Source of the DNA: Pedobacter zeae
Lineage (GTDB): Bacteria > Bacteroidota > Bacteroidia > Sphingobacteriales > Sphingobacteriaceae
Reading direction: 5' to 3'
Assembly (NCBI RefSeq): GCF_014196715.1
Contig: NZ_JACIEF010000004.1
Location: 739,152 to 803,151 of the forward strand
DNA length: 64,000 bases
The notes under the pieces are model-generated. The model saw only the letters and a list, made by a program, of their open reading frames with translations. It made no database searches and was not told where the DNA came from. The position numbers and the translations under genes are program-made. Below, piece after piece: positions 53,500-62,703 of this stretch; the stretch's first letter is position 1, and every line of letters starts with the position of its first letter.

Positions 53500-55350
53500 T
53501 TACCATTTTTTACGGCGCTCACCGCTTCCGCCTTCTCTGCGTCCGCTGCCACCTTTATCTTCACGGCTACGACCGGAAAAATCCCTGAAACCGCCACCGC
53601 TGTTTCCACCTTCACGTCTTCCACCGCCTGATCTTCTGTCGCCACCACGGTAACCACCGCCGCCGCCTCTGCGTTCCCCGCCGAAACCACCACGTCTGTC
53701 ACCGCCACCGCGTCTTTCACCACCGCCATCACCACTTCTTTCGATACGAACCTGGCGACCGTTAAATTCAACAGATTTAAAACCTTCAAAAACTTTGTCG
53801 GCAACTGCATCTTCTACTTCAAAGAAAGAGAAAACACCTTTTAAATCAATTTTACCAACGCTTTTACCACCAATTTTTCCGTTGTTACAAATGAAAGATA
53901 ACATATCACCGCGGGTAAACTCATCTACCGAACCTAAGTTGATAAACAAACGGGTATAACCCTCGCTACCACGTCCGCGACCACTTCTTTCGCCTCTGTC
54001 GGCAAAACGGTCATCGCCTGCTGGCGCATTTAAATCTGGCGCTTTCGAATAGTAATCCAGGAAACGGTTAAACTCTAGAGAAGCAAAACGTTTAATTACG
54101 TCTTCTTTGCTCAAATCAGCAAATTCGTCCATAATACGTGGAATGTACTGATCGATCTGTTCGTTGTTAACCTCTACATTGTGTACTTTATGCACCAAAG
54201 AGAACAATTGTTTTTCGCAAACATCGAAACCGGTAGGCAATTCGGCTTTGGTAAATTGTTTACCGATAATGCGCTCTAACTGGCGGATTTTGCCCAGTTC
54301 TTTAGAATTGATGATACAGATAGAAACACCGGTTTTACCTGCACGGCCGGTACGGCCTGAACGGTGGGTATAACTTTCGATCTCATCCGGTAAAGAATAG
54401 TTGATTACGTGCGTTACATTGTTTACATCGATACCACGTGCAGCAACATCGGTAGCAATCAGCAACTGCATATTACGCTCGCGGAAACGTTGCATTACCT
54501 TATCACGTTGTTGTTGCGATAAATCGCCGTGTAAAGCATCTGCATTGTAACCATCTTTAATTAAATGCTCCGCAATATCCTGGGTATCTAATTTCGTTTT
54601 ACAGAAAACTACCCCAAAAATATCAGGGTTAAAATCAACAATACGTTTTAAGGCTGCATATTTATCACGTGCACGAACAATGTAGTATTCGTGATCGATG
54701 TTTACGTTACCGGTATTTTTGGTACCCATAGTTAGTTCGATCGGGTTGTCCATGTAGTTTTTAGCTATACGGCGAACTTCCGACGGCATGGTAGCCGAGA
54801 ATAACCAGGTTTTTTTGTCATCAGGAGTAGTTGATAAAATGTCGTTGATGTCGTCCTGGAAACCCATGTTCAACATCTCGTCAGCTTCATCAAGCACAAC
54901 ATATTTAACATTTGAAAAATCAATGGCTTTACGGCCAATGATATCCAACATACGGCCGGGCGTGGCCACTACGATCTGAACGCCTTGGCGTATTTCGCGT
55001 AGTTGTTGCATAATGTTCGCACCACCGTAAACGGCAACTACGTGAGCATTAGCAATGTTTTTAGAAAAGTTTTTAAGGTCGTTAGCGATTTGTAAACATA
55101 ACTCACGGGTAGGGCATAAAATCAATGCCTGTGGTTTAGTTAATTTAAAATCGATTAGTTCTAACAGCGGCAAACCAAATGCGGCTGTTTTTCCTGTTCC
55201 TGTTTGGGCCAAACCAACAAAATCGTTAGTGCCCTCTAACAGTACAGGAATACTTTGCTCCTGAATCGGCGTTGGATTTTCGAATCCAAGGTCTTTTACG
55301 GCATTAACGACGTCATCACTTATCCCCAATAATTGAAATGGGTTTGTCAT
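53500..55350 (-). CDS. DEAD-box RNA helicase with DbpA-like and RGG tail
   Basis: This 616-residue protein has a Q motif (GFENPTPIQEQSIP), Walker A AQTGTGKT (48-55), DEAD in VVLDEADEML, SAT and motif VI HRSGRTGRAG. A DbpA/CsdA-type RNA-binding domain (about 455-540, YTRLFINLGSVDEF) and a Gly/Arg-rich tail (about 545-616) follow. It acts on RNA structure in ribosome assembly, decay or cold response. Confidence 0.94.
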   Translation of the reverse strand: MTNPFQLLGISDDVVNAVKDLGFENPTPIQEQSIPVLLEGTNDFVGLAQTGTGKTAAFGLPLLELIDFKLTKPQALILCPTRELCLQIANDLKNFSKNIANAHVVAVYGGANIMQQLREIRQGVQIVVATPGRMLDIIGRKAIDFSNVKYVVLDEADEMLNMGFQDDINDILSTTPDDKKTWLFSATMPSEVRRIAKNYMDNPIELTMGTKNTGNVNIDHEYYIVRARDKYAALKRIVDFNPDIFGVVFCKTKLDTQDIAEHLIKDGYNADALHGDLSQQQRDKVMQRFRERNMQLLIATDVAARGIDVNNVTHVINYSLPDEIESYTHRSGRTGRAGKTGVSICIINSKELGKIRQLERIIGKQFTKAELPTGFDVCEKQLFSLVHKVHNVEVNNEQIDQYIPRIMDEFADLSKEDVIKRFASLEFNRFLDYYSKAPDLNAPAGDDRFADRGERSGRGRGSEGYTRLFINLGSVDEFTRGDMLSFICNNGKIGGKSVGKIDLKGVFSFFEVEDAVADKVFEGFKSVEFNGRQVRIERSGDGGGERRGGGDRRGGFGGERRGGGGGYRGGDRRSGGGRREGGNSGGGFRDFSGRSREDKGGSGRREGGSGERRKKW

Positions 55351-55377
55351 TCGTCTTTTTATTTTTTAATTGAGCCG

Positions 55378-55385
55378 CAAAGATA
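55378..55385 (-). promoter_or_regulatory. -7 element of the helicase gene
   Basis: TATCTTTG on the minus strand matches TAnnTTTG, about 28 nt before the start codon. No TTTG is found at the right distance upstream. Confidence 0.55.
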
Positions 55386-55629
55386 CGGTTAATATTCCGT
55401 ATTTCACAGGTAATCAAGTAAATAGTTTTTAAGCTTAATTATTTGGTAATAAGGAAGTAATGAATGGTGGGGTAGTGGAAGATGGAGGAGGGAAGAGGTA
55501 ATAAGAGCGGCAGAAAGTGCTTGAGCCAATAATATTTAATACACCATATCAGAAATATACGTACACCTCAGCCTAATTGTACTTATTTCTGATACGGTTA
55601 AATTTATGTAGTAATAGCGAGCGATGTCA

Positions 55630-56097
55630 TTACCTCAATCTTTCAGCTGACCTGATCAATCTTTCATCTTTATTGATTCCGAAAATGGCCAGTACAATAA
55701 ACAGGATAGCGAGAGCTGGTAAATAAGCCCCAACACCAAAACTGGCGCCTTCTATGCCACCCGGAAGTTCCTTTGCATAAATGCTGCACCAAAAAGCAAA
55801 ACCACCGACTAATATGATCGAAACAATGGCGAAGCGTTTTTGGAAACTACGTTTTTTATAATTGAAAATATTTAGGAAACAGATAAGGGCAACCACAATA
55901 TTGGAAATCAATAATGGTAAAGTAACTTCAATATTCAATACCTTACCAGTTTTTCCTTCAACGTAATGATGCAGGCCATTTGTATAGATCTTTGCTTCCG
56001 AACCATCAACTGTTTTTGTTGCAATTGGCAAGAACAACATTAAAACCAAAGTTAAAGCCGCTAAAAAAAGCCATATCGATTGTATTCTTTGTATCAT
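55630..56097 (-). CDS. DUF4293 membrane protein
   Basis: This 155-residue protein has four hydrophobic segments, starting IQRIQSIWLFLAALTLVLML (the family's characteristic first helix), then LPLLISNIVVALICFLNIF, FAIVSIILVGGFAFWCSIY and YLPALAILFIVLAIFGINKDERLIRS. The layout fits DUF4293 of Bacteroidetes. The function is unknown. It is transcribed divergently from truA. Confidence 0.88.
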   Translation of the reverse strand: MIQRIQSIWLFLAALTLVLMLFLPIATKTVDGSEAKIYTNGLHHYVEGKTGKVLNIEVTLPLLISNIVVALICFLNIFNYKKRSFQKRFAIVSIILVGGFAFWCSIYAKELPGGIEGASFGVGAYLPALAILFIVLAIFGINKDERLIRSAERLR

Positions 56098-56251
56098 GAA
56101 TGTAAATATATGGGAACAAATCTAGCCTTTTTTGCGAAAAGAAAGAAAGATTAAGGTTCTTGAAGGTAAGCGCAGACCGATAAGGAGCACTAACTGCAAT
56201 TTAAAGGAGGAATTTACACCAATACCCAGCTCCAAACGCTTCATGCTGCAC

Positions 56252-56282
56252 TTTGCCCTTTGCTTGTTAAACACTATTTTTG
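56252..56282 (+). promoter_or_regulatory. Promoter of truA
   Basis: TTTG (56252-56255), 19 nt, then TATTTTTG (56275-56282) match the Bacteroidetes consensus at ideal spacing. The expected start of transcription is within a few bases of the truA TTG codon at 56290. Confidence 0.7.
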
Positions 56283-56289
56283 CATCACT

Positions 56290-57042
56290 TTGAGTAAAAA
56301 AAGATATTTCATCCAAATCGCTTACGATGGCAGCCTGTATCATGGCTGGCAGACCCAGCCGAATGCAATAACTGTTCAGGAGTTGTTAGACAAGGCTATG
56401 TCTGTTTTTTTTCGGCAACCCATCGAAACGCTGGGTTGTGGCCGTACCGATACCGGTGTACATGCTAAAGATTTTTATGCACATTTTGATATCGAAGAAA
56501 TGGATGAAAACAAAGTTTTAAATGCTTTGGGAGGAATCAATGCCCTTTTGCCGTATCAAATTGCGGCAAAGCGGATTATCCCGGTGCATAACGAGGCGCA
56601 TGCACGGTTTGATGCTACGGCGCGTGCCTATAAATATTATATCCATTTCGAAAAAGATCCTTTTAAACTTAACAGGTCATGGCTGGTTAAAGACAAACTG
56701 GATATAGAAGCAATGAATAGTGCTGCAGCATTGTTATTAAACTATACCGATTTTTCATGCTTCAGCAAGTCGCACACACAAACCTTTACAAACAACTGTA
56801 AAGTAACCCAAGCCGTTTTCGAACATGAGGAAGATGGATTGGTTTTTACCATTCAGGCCGATCGTTTTTTACGGAATATGGTGAGGGCCATTATTGGAAC
56901 TTTGGTATCGATCGGTAAAAAGGAAATAGATTTAGCAGCTTTTAGCGCAATAATAGAAAGTAAAAACCGTAGCAATGCCGGGCAATCGGTACCTGCCTGC
57001 GGCTTGTATTTAGTAAAGGTAGAATACCCTTATTTAAGGTAA
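56290..57042 (+). CDS. truA: tRNA pseudouridine(38-40) synthase TruA
   Basis: From the TTG at 56290 (read MSKKRYFIQIAYDG) the protein has 250 residues, the usual length. The catalytic Asp is D54 in CGRTDTGVHAKD, and RFDATARAYKYYI and FLRNMVRAIIGTL follow. An in-frame TTG 10 codons upstream would lie before the promoter's -7 element, so it is unlikely. It modifies U38-U40 in the tRNA anticodon arm. The ABC exporter gene follows about 180 bp later. Confidence 0.94.
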   Translation: MSKKRYFIQIAYDGSLYHGWQTQPNAITVQELLDKAMSVFFRQPIETLGCGRTDTGVHAKDFYAHFDIEEMDENKVLNALGGINALLPYQIAAKRIIPVHNEAHARFDATARAYKYYIHFEKDPFKLNRSWLVKDKLDIEAMNSAAALLLNYTDFSCFSKSHTQTFTNNCKVTQAVFEHEEDGLVFTIQADRFLRNMVRAIIGTLVSIGKKEIDLAAFSAIIESKNRSNAGQSVPACGLYLVKVEYPYLR

Positions 57043-57223
57043 AAGGCGGAAGGTTTAAGGTAAAAGGTACCAACCGTTATAGAGTGGTGTAGGCTTAAGG
57101 CAGAAGTATAGCAGAGGCACGGTAAATAAGATCCGAAACCATTATTAGAATAAATATAAATATTATTTAATTTTTAAGATGATGTAAGCTTAAACCCTAA
57201 GCCTTACACCCTAAACCCTAAAA

Positions 57224-58993
57224 ATGGCAGTTACAGGCGACGTATACAACACCGGATTACTGAAGCGTATTTTTCAATACGTAAAGCCTTATCGCACTAT
57301 CTTTATATGGTCGGTTATTTTAACCATTCTTTTGGCGGCCATTTCGCCTGTGCGTCCGTTCCTGATTAAATACACACTCGATCATTATATTTTAAGCGGA
57401 AATTACCCTGGCCTGGTGAATATGACCATGCTAATGATTTTTATGCTCATTTTACAGACCTTAATCCAATATAACCACACCCTTTTAACCAATACCTTAG
57501 GCCAGTCTGTTATCCGCGATCTGCGGATCAATGTTTTTAACCACATTACCAAACTCCGCCTGAAATTTTTCGATAAAACACCTATTGGACAGTTGATTAC
57601 CAGGACTGTTTCGGATCTGGAAACCATAGCCGATATCTTTTCGGAAGGGTTAATCTCCATGATCGGCGACAGTTTGCAGGTGGTGGTTATTGTAGGCGTA
57701 ATGTTATACACCGACTGGCAATTAAGTTTAGTAGTGCTTTTGCCTATTCCACTGCTGATTATAGCTACCCGCAAATTTCAGAAGGCCATCAAAGTTGCCT
57801 TTCAGGAAATCAGGAATGAGGTTTCCAACCTGAATACCTTTTTGCAGGAACACATTTCGGGTGTTTCTATCGTACAGTATTTTGCCAGGGAGAAACAGGA
57901 GTACAGAAAATTCTATGCCATTAATAAACGTTACCGGGATGCCAACATCCGTTCTAACTGGTATTATTCAATCTTTTTTCCTGTAGTGGAGTTAATTTCG
58001 GCTATGTCTTTGGGGCTGCTGATATGGTATGGCGCAAAAAGTATCCTTTCAAAGCCTTTGGATGTAACCCCCGGAACCATTACGCAGTTTATTATGTACC
58101 TGGGCATGGTGTTTACGCCAATTCGCCAGCTTGCAGATAAGTTTAATACGTTGCAGATGGGAATGGTGGGTGCCGAACGTGTTTTTAAAGTGTTAGATAC
58201 GGATGAAACTACCCCGAATAACGGCACACAAAAACCTGCTGCATTGGTTGGTAACATCAGGTTCGAAAAGGTTTGGTTTGCTTACAATGATGATAACTAT
58301 GTGCTGAAAGACCTGAGCTTCGAGGTAAAAACCGGCGAAACTGTTGCTTTGGTTGGAGCCACCGGTGCAGGTAAATCTTCTACCATTAATATCCTGAACC
58401 GTTTTTACGAAGTGAAGAAGGGAGACATTACGGTAGATGGTATCCGAATTGAAGATTTTGAACTTGGCTATTTACGCAGTCACATCGCTACCGTATTGCA
58501 GGATGTTTTCCTGTTTTCGGATACGATTCTGAACAACATTACCCTTAATAATCCCGAAATTACACTGGAGCAGGTCGTTAATGCCGCAAAAAAAGTCGGT
58601 GCACACGAATTTATTGAGCGTTTACCCGGCGGTTATCAGTACGATGTGATGGAAAGGGGGGCTACGCTTTCGGCCGGACAGGCGCAGCTTATTTCATTTA
58701 TCCGTGCATTGGTGCATAACCCTGCCATTTTGGTGTTGGATGAAGCCACTTCGTCGGTTGATACCGAAACCGAACTCCTCATCCAGAAAGCCATTGATAA
58801 CCTGATGGAAGGCCGCACATCAATTGTAATTGCACACCGTTTATCAACCATTCAGAAAGCCGATCAGATTATTGTGCTGGATAAAGGTGAGATCAAAGAA
58901 AAAGGTACACATCAGCAGCTGTTAAAATTAAACGGCTATTATAAAAAGCTTTACGACCTGCAGTTTTCATCAAAGGGGATAGCCAAAGTTTAA
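57224..58993 (+). CDS. ABC exporter, fused permease and ATPase
   Basis: This 589-residue half-transporter has six transmembrane helices in the N-terminal domain (about 20-310) and an ATPase domain. The latter has Walker A GATGAGKS, a signature of LSAGQ type, Walker B ILVLDEATS and the H-loop IVIAHRLS. It resembles MsbA/lipid- and multidrug-type exporters. The substrate is unknown. The neighbours give no hint. Confidence 0.93.
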   Translation: MAVTGDVYNTGLLKRIFQYVKPYRTIFIWSVILTILLAAISPVRPFLIKYTLDHYILSGNYPGLVNMTMLMIFMLILQTLIQYNHTLLTNTLGQSVIRDLRINVFNHITKLRLKFFDKTPIGQLITRTVSDLETIADIFSEGLISMIGDSLQVVVIVGVMLYTDWQLSLVVLLPIPLLIIATRKFQKAIKVAFQEIRNEVSNLNTFLQEHISGVSIVQYFAREKQEYRKFYAINKRYRDANIRSNWYYSIFFPVVELISAMSLGLLIWYGAKSILSKPLDVTPGTITQFIMYLGMVFTPIRQLADKFNTLQMGMVGAERVFKVLDTDETTPNNGTQKPAALVGNIRFEKVWFAYNDDNYVLKDLSFEVKTGETVALVGATGAGKSSTINILNRFYEVKKGDITVDGIRIEDFELGYLRSHIATVLQDVFLFSDTILNNITLNNPEITLEQVVNAAKKVGAHEFIERLPGGYQYDVMERGATLSAGQAQLISFIRALVHNPAILVLDEATSSVDTETELLIQKAIDNLMEGRTSIVIAHRLSTIQKADQIIVLDKGEIKEKGTHQQLLKLNGYYKKLYDLQFSSKGIAKV

Positions 58994-59050
58994 ACTCATT
59001 TATTTTCAAGGATTTTGTTAATTTAACAGCTTCTTAAATCCAACAGGAAG

Positions 59051-60076
59051 ATGAAATTATTAAAGTTGATTGCCTTGTTTTTACTTTCGGGTATAACCTT
59101 AAAGGTTGCTGCCCAACAGAAAAAATATGTCATGGTGATTCATGGTGGCGCTGGCACTATCCTCAAAAAAAATATGACCCCTGAAAAAGAGGCGGCGTAT
59201 ATAGCGGTTTTAACACAGGCTTTACAGGCCGGTTATACCGAAATTAAAGCAGGAAAAACCAGTCTTGATGCTGTAGAAGCGACCATTCACGTCATGGAAA
59301 ACGATCCGCATTTTAATGCCGGTAAAGGTGCGGTTTTTACGCACGATGGTAAAAATGAGCTTGATGCGGCCATCATGGACGGAAAAACTTTAATGGCAGG
59401 CTCGGTTGCAGGGGTAACCACCATTAAAAACCCAATTTCTGCAGCGAGGGCTGTAATGGAAAAATCAGAACATGTGATGATGGTAGGTGCAGGTGCAGAG
59501 CAGTTTGCCAAAGAAGTGGGTTTGGAAATCGTAGATCCAAAATATTTCTGGACAAAAGAGCGTTGGGATGGCCTTCAAAAAGCAATTAAAGAGGATTCAA
59601 CAAAAGCTGTTCTTGATCATGGGAATAAAAAGTCTGAACTTTTAGGTATAAAAAACCACGATTATAAATTCGGTACAGTGGGCTGCGTGGCACTCGATAA
59701 AGCGGGTAATTTGGCTGCCGGAACTTCAACCGGAGGCATGACGAATAAAAAATATGGCCGTGTGGGCGATGCACCTGTTATAGGCGCAGGCACCTATTGC
59801 AATAACGAAACAGCAGGGATTTCCTGTACGGGCTGGGGAGAGTTCTACATCCGCAATGTAGTGGCTAAAACCATTTCCGATTTAATGGAATATAAAGGAT
59901 TGCCGGTTGCCGAAGCCTCGAAAATTGTTTTGGATAAAGTAGGTAAAATGGGAGGCGATGGTGGCTTGATTGCTTTAGATAAAAAGGGTAACGTAGCAAT
60001 GCCTTTTAATACCGAAGGCATGTATAGGGGAGCAATTACTGATGATGGTAAAGTTGAAGTGAGTATTTATAAGTAA
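59051..60076 (+). CDS. Isoaspartyl peptidase/plant-type L-asparaginase
   Basis: This 341-residue Ntn-hydrolase has a signal peptide (about 1-21), so it probably works in the periplasm. Signs are VIHGGAGT (29-36), DAVEATIHVMENDPHFNAGKG-type segment, and the autoprocessing site GTVG with nucleophile T209. It cleaves itself into alpha and beta chains. It releases Asp from isoaspartyl peptides or from Asn. It lies 13 bp before a dicarboxylate/amino-acid symporter gene. Confidence 0.93.
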   Translation: MKLLKLIALFLLSGITLKVAAQQKKYVMVIHGGAGTILKKNMTPEKEAAYIAVLTQALQAGYTEIKAGKTSLDAVEATIHVMENDPHFNAGKGAVFTHDGKNELDAAIMDGKTLMAGSVAGVTTIKNPISAARAVMEKSEHVMMVGAGAEQFAKEVGLEIVDPKYFWTKERWDGLQKAIKEDSTKAVLDHGNKKSELLGIKNHDYKFGTVGCVALDKAGNLAAGTSTGGMTNKKYGRVGDAPVIGAGTYCNNETAGISCTGWGEFYIRNVVAKTISDLMEYKGLPVAEASKIVLDKVGKMGGDGGLIALDKKGNVAMPFNTEGMYRGAITDDGKVEVSIYK

Positions 60077-60089
60077 AGCAAGGTCATTC

Positions 60090-61358
60090 ATGAAAAAAAT
60101 CTTTTCGAATTTAACCTTTCAGGTTTTGGTGGCCATTACCATAGGCATTTTAGTTGGGGCTTATTTTCCCGGATTTGCGCCAACGGCTAAATTAATCAGC
60201 CAGGGTTTTATTAACCTCATCAGCATGTTAATTGCCCCGATTATATTTTTTACCATTGTTTTGGGGATCGCACACATGGGCGATATGAAAAAAGTAGGGA
60301 GGGTAGGTGGTAAGGCGCTGTTGTATTTTGAAATAGTGAGCACAGTTGCCATTGCCATTGGTTTGCTGGTGGCCAATCTGTTAAAGCCTGGTGCCAATAC
60401 GGTAGCTAAAGCGGGCGATGCTGCTAAAATTGCCGGTTATGCCGAACAAGCCAAGGACATGAACTGGGCAGAATTTTTTATTCATATTATTCCACACAAT
60501 ATTATCGCCTCATTTGCCGAGGGCAATATTTTACAGATCTTGTTATTTGCGATACTTTTTGGTTACGGGCTTAATAAATTGGGCGGTGAAGGAACAAGTG
60601 TTTTAAATGCCTTTGATAAAATTTCGAAGGTGCTGTTCAAAATCATGAAAGTGATTATGCGCTTAGCACCCATTGGTGCCTTTGGTGGAATGGCCTTTAG
60701 CATTGGTACGCATGGTTTACAAAGCATAATCGGCATGGCCAAATTAATGGGCTCAGTTTACCTTACCTGCATATTGTTCATTTTTGTGGTTTTAAATGGG
60801 ATTTGCAGGTATTACCACTTTAGCTTATGGCAATATCTGAAATATATCCGCCAGGAGATATTGATTGTGCTGGGTACTTCTTCTTCCGAATCGGCCCTGC
60901 CGAGTATGATGCAGAAAATGGAAAACATGGGTTGCGATAAATCGGTAGTCGGTTTGGTTATCCCAACAGGCTATTCATTTAACCTTGACGGAACAGCCAT
61001 TTACCTGGCTATGGCCGTGATATTTCTTTGCCAGGTTTTCCAGGTCGACTTAAGCCTGGGGCAGCAAATAACCATTTTAGGCGTATTAATGGTAACCTCG
61101 AAAGGTGCTGCGGGAGTAACCGGAAGTGGTTTTATTGTATTGGTATCCACCCTTACAGCATTAAAGATTATGCCCATCGAACACATTTCGATCTTAATTG
61201 GTGTAGATCGTTTTATGAGCGAGGCCAGGGCCATCACCAACGTAATAGGCAATGGTGTGGCTACTATTGTAATTGCCAAGAGCGAAAATCAGTTCGACCA
61301 GGAGAAATATTTAAAAGCCATACAACCTGCAACAATCGAAAAAGGAGAAGAGGCTTAG
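60090..61358 (+). CDS. Dicarboxylate/amino-acid:cation symporter (DAACS)
   Basis: This 422-residue transporter has several transmembrane helices plus the re-entrant hairpins of the family: the serine-rich SSSESALPSMMQKM (HP1) and the NLDGTAIYLAMAVIF motif, then VTSKGAAGVTGSGFIVL (HP2), TLTAL and VDRFMSEARAITNVIGNG. It takes up aspartate, glutamate or C4-dicarboxylates. The 13-bp spacing to the asparaginase gene supports a product-uptake role for Asp. Confidence 0.94.
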   Translation: MKKIFSNLTFQVLVAITIGILVGAYFPGFAPTAKLISQGFINLISMLIAPIIFFTIVLGIAHMGDMKKVGRVGGKALLYFEIVSTVAIAIGLLVANLLKPGANTVAKAGDAAKIAGYAEQAKDMNWAEFFIHIIPHNIIASFAEGNILQILLFAILFGYGLNKLGGEGTSVLNAFDKISKVLFKIMKVIMRLAPIGAFGGMAFSIGTHGLQSIIGMAKLMGSVYLTCILFIFVVLNGICRYYHFSLWQYLKYIRQEILIVLGTSSSESALPSMMQKMENMGCDKSVVGLVIPTGYSFNLDGTAIYLAMAVIFLCQVFQVDLSLGQQITILGVLMVTSKGAAGVTGSGFIVLVSTLTALKIMPIEHISILIGVDRFMSEARAITNVIGNGVATIVIAKSENQFDQEKYLKAIQPATIEKGEEA

Positions 61359-61378
61359 CTAGGGGTTTGCAGTTGTCA

Positions 61379-61440
61379 GTTTGGAGTTTGTTTAGTCAAA
61401 GGAGTTGTCCTCCCAACTAAAAACGCCCAACTCCAAACTA
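61379..61440. repeat. Inverted repeat in the symporter-rlmF spacer
   Basis: AGTTTGGAGTT and AACTCCAAACT are perfect 11-bp arms about 37 bp apart, within low-complexity words (GTTGTCAGTTTGGAG, CTCCCAACT, CGCCCAACTCC). This is the type of degenerate spacer common between Bacteroidetes genes. Confidence 0.6.
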
Positions 61441-61447
61441 TTTAACC

Positions 61448-61455
61448 TATCTTTG
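61448..61455 (+). promoter_or_regulatory. -7 element of rlmF
   Basis: TATCTTTG followed by CAGC, matching TAnnTTTG, about 45 nt before the TTG start codon. Confidence 0.55.
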
Positions 61456-61500
61456 CAGCAGAAACAGGCAACACAGCATGTTTAATTAAACCAGATCACA

Positions 61501-62466
61501 TTGGCTCAGGACGAACAAAATAACCGCAAAGAGAAAAGCGAGTTACACCCGCGCAATAAACACCGTGCACGTTACAATTTCAAACAACTTACCGCTACTT
61601 CAAAAGAATTAAAACGCTTCGTTTTTAAAAACGAACACAACGACGATTCTATTGACTTTGCAGATCAGAATGCCGTTAAAGCATTAAACAGAGCTTTATT
61701 GAAGCACTATTACGATGTTTCGCAATGGGATATTCCAAAAGATTACCTTTGTCCACCTATTCCGGGCAGGGCCGATTATATTCATTATGTTGCGGATCTT
61801 TTAGGCTCGAGCAATAAGGGGAAAAACCCGACCGGACCCAATATAAATGTGCTGGATATTGGTATTGGAGCCAATTGCATTTACCCGATTATTGGTCACC
61901 GGGAGTATGGCTGGAGCTTTGTAGGTTCAGATATCGATCCGCTTTCTGTTGAAGCTGCCAAAAGGATTGTGGAAGCCAATAAATCATTGCAGGGAGCTAT
62001 CGAAGCACGTTTGCAAGGTTCTAAAATGGGTATTTTTAGAGGTATTGTGGGCCGAACAGAGCGTTTTGATGCCGTGGTTTGCAATCCGCCTTTCCATTCT
62101 TCATTAAAAGAGGCCGAACAAGGTACCCGTCAAAAATGGCGTAACCTGGGCGGTGGCGAAAAGGAAGTAAAACACGTACTGAATTTTGGTGGAAACAAAG
62201 CAGAGCTTTGGTGCCCGGGAGGTGAACGTGCTTTTGTTGAGCAGATGATTATTCAGAGTGCACAGATTAAAAACCAGGTTTTGTGGTTTACCTCACTGGT
62301 TTCGAAAAGTGCTAACCTAAAAAGTATTTATAATGCTTTGATTAAGGTAAATGCTTTTGAAGTAAGAACCGTTCAAATGAGCCAGGGGCAAAAAATAAGC
62401 CGGTTCGTCGCCTGGACTTTCCACGATGAAAGGGCACAGGAAGCCTGGGCTAAGGGATGGAAATAA
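61501..62466 (+). CDS. rlmF: 23S rRNA (adenine1618-N6)-methyltransferase RlmF
   Basis: This 321-residue protein uses a TTG start; no suitable ATG lies nearby, and KSELHPRNKHRARYNFKQL at the N-terminus matches the family. SAM-binding VLDIGIGANCIYPIIG and the catalytic NPPF motif (VCNPPFHSS, about 200) follow, then GGGEKEVKHVLNFGGNKAE-like RlmF motifs. It methylates A1618 of 23S rRNA. Confidence 0.94.
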   Translation: MAQDEQNNRKEKSELHPRNKHRARYNFKQLTATSKELKRFVFKNEHNDDSIDFADQNAVKALNRALLKHYYDVSQWDIPKDYLCPPIPGRADYIHYVADLLGSSNKGKNPTGPNINVLDIGIGANCIYPIIGHREYGWSFVGSDIDPLSVEAAKRIVEANKSLQGAIEARLQGSKMGIFRGIVGRTERFDAVVCNPPFHSSLKEAEQGTRQKWRNLGGGEKEVKHVLNFGGNKAELWCPGGERAFVEQMIIQSAQIKNQVLWFTSLVSKSANLKSIYNALIKVNAFEVRTVQMSQGQKISRFVAWTFHDERAQEAWAKGWK

Positions 62467-62513
62467 GTTCGGAGTCATTAGTCGACTAACAATCGTTTCA
62501 AATAAATAAGCGT

Positions 62514-62542
62514 AAAGCCGGATTAATTTTTAATCCGGCTTT
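62514..62542 (+). terminator. Intrinsic terminator after rlmF
   Basis: A 12-bp stem AAAGCCGGATTA/TAATCCGGCTTT followed by a T-rich tract. Confidence 0.88.
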
Positions 62543-62600
62543 TTCTTTTCAATTCCAGATTCACCGTACTGAAGGCATAGAACTGCCAACTAAAAATTAA

Positions 62601-62703
62601 TTAACCTGTTTTAACCCCGAAAATATATCCAGCTAAAGCGGTTACGACCATTGCTACTGTTCCCCAGAAGCAGATTCTAATTACCGCTTTAACCACATTT
62701 GAA
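62601..62703 (-). pseudogene. Displaced C-terminal end of the VIT1/CCC1 gene
   Basis: In the +1-shifted frame after the G6 run (plus-strand C run 62704-62709) the minus strand reads SNVVKAVIRICFWGTVAMVV, then TALAGYIFGV and a stop at 62603-62601. This is the expected last transmembrane helix of VIT-type proteins. The main frame instead adds only FKCG and stops. Confidence 0.75.

Noticed and set aside
53478..53810. 110-codon frame overlapping the helicase tail
   Set aside because: It is an alternative frame of the Gly/Arg-rich repeat (Val/Ala/Asp-rich), and the helicase frame is certain.
56260..56289. Upstream TTG start for truA
   Set aside because: It would place the start codon before the promoter -7 element and add residues atypical of TruA.
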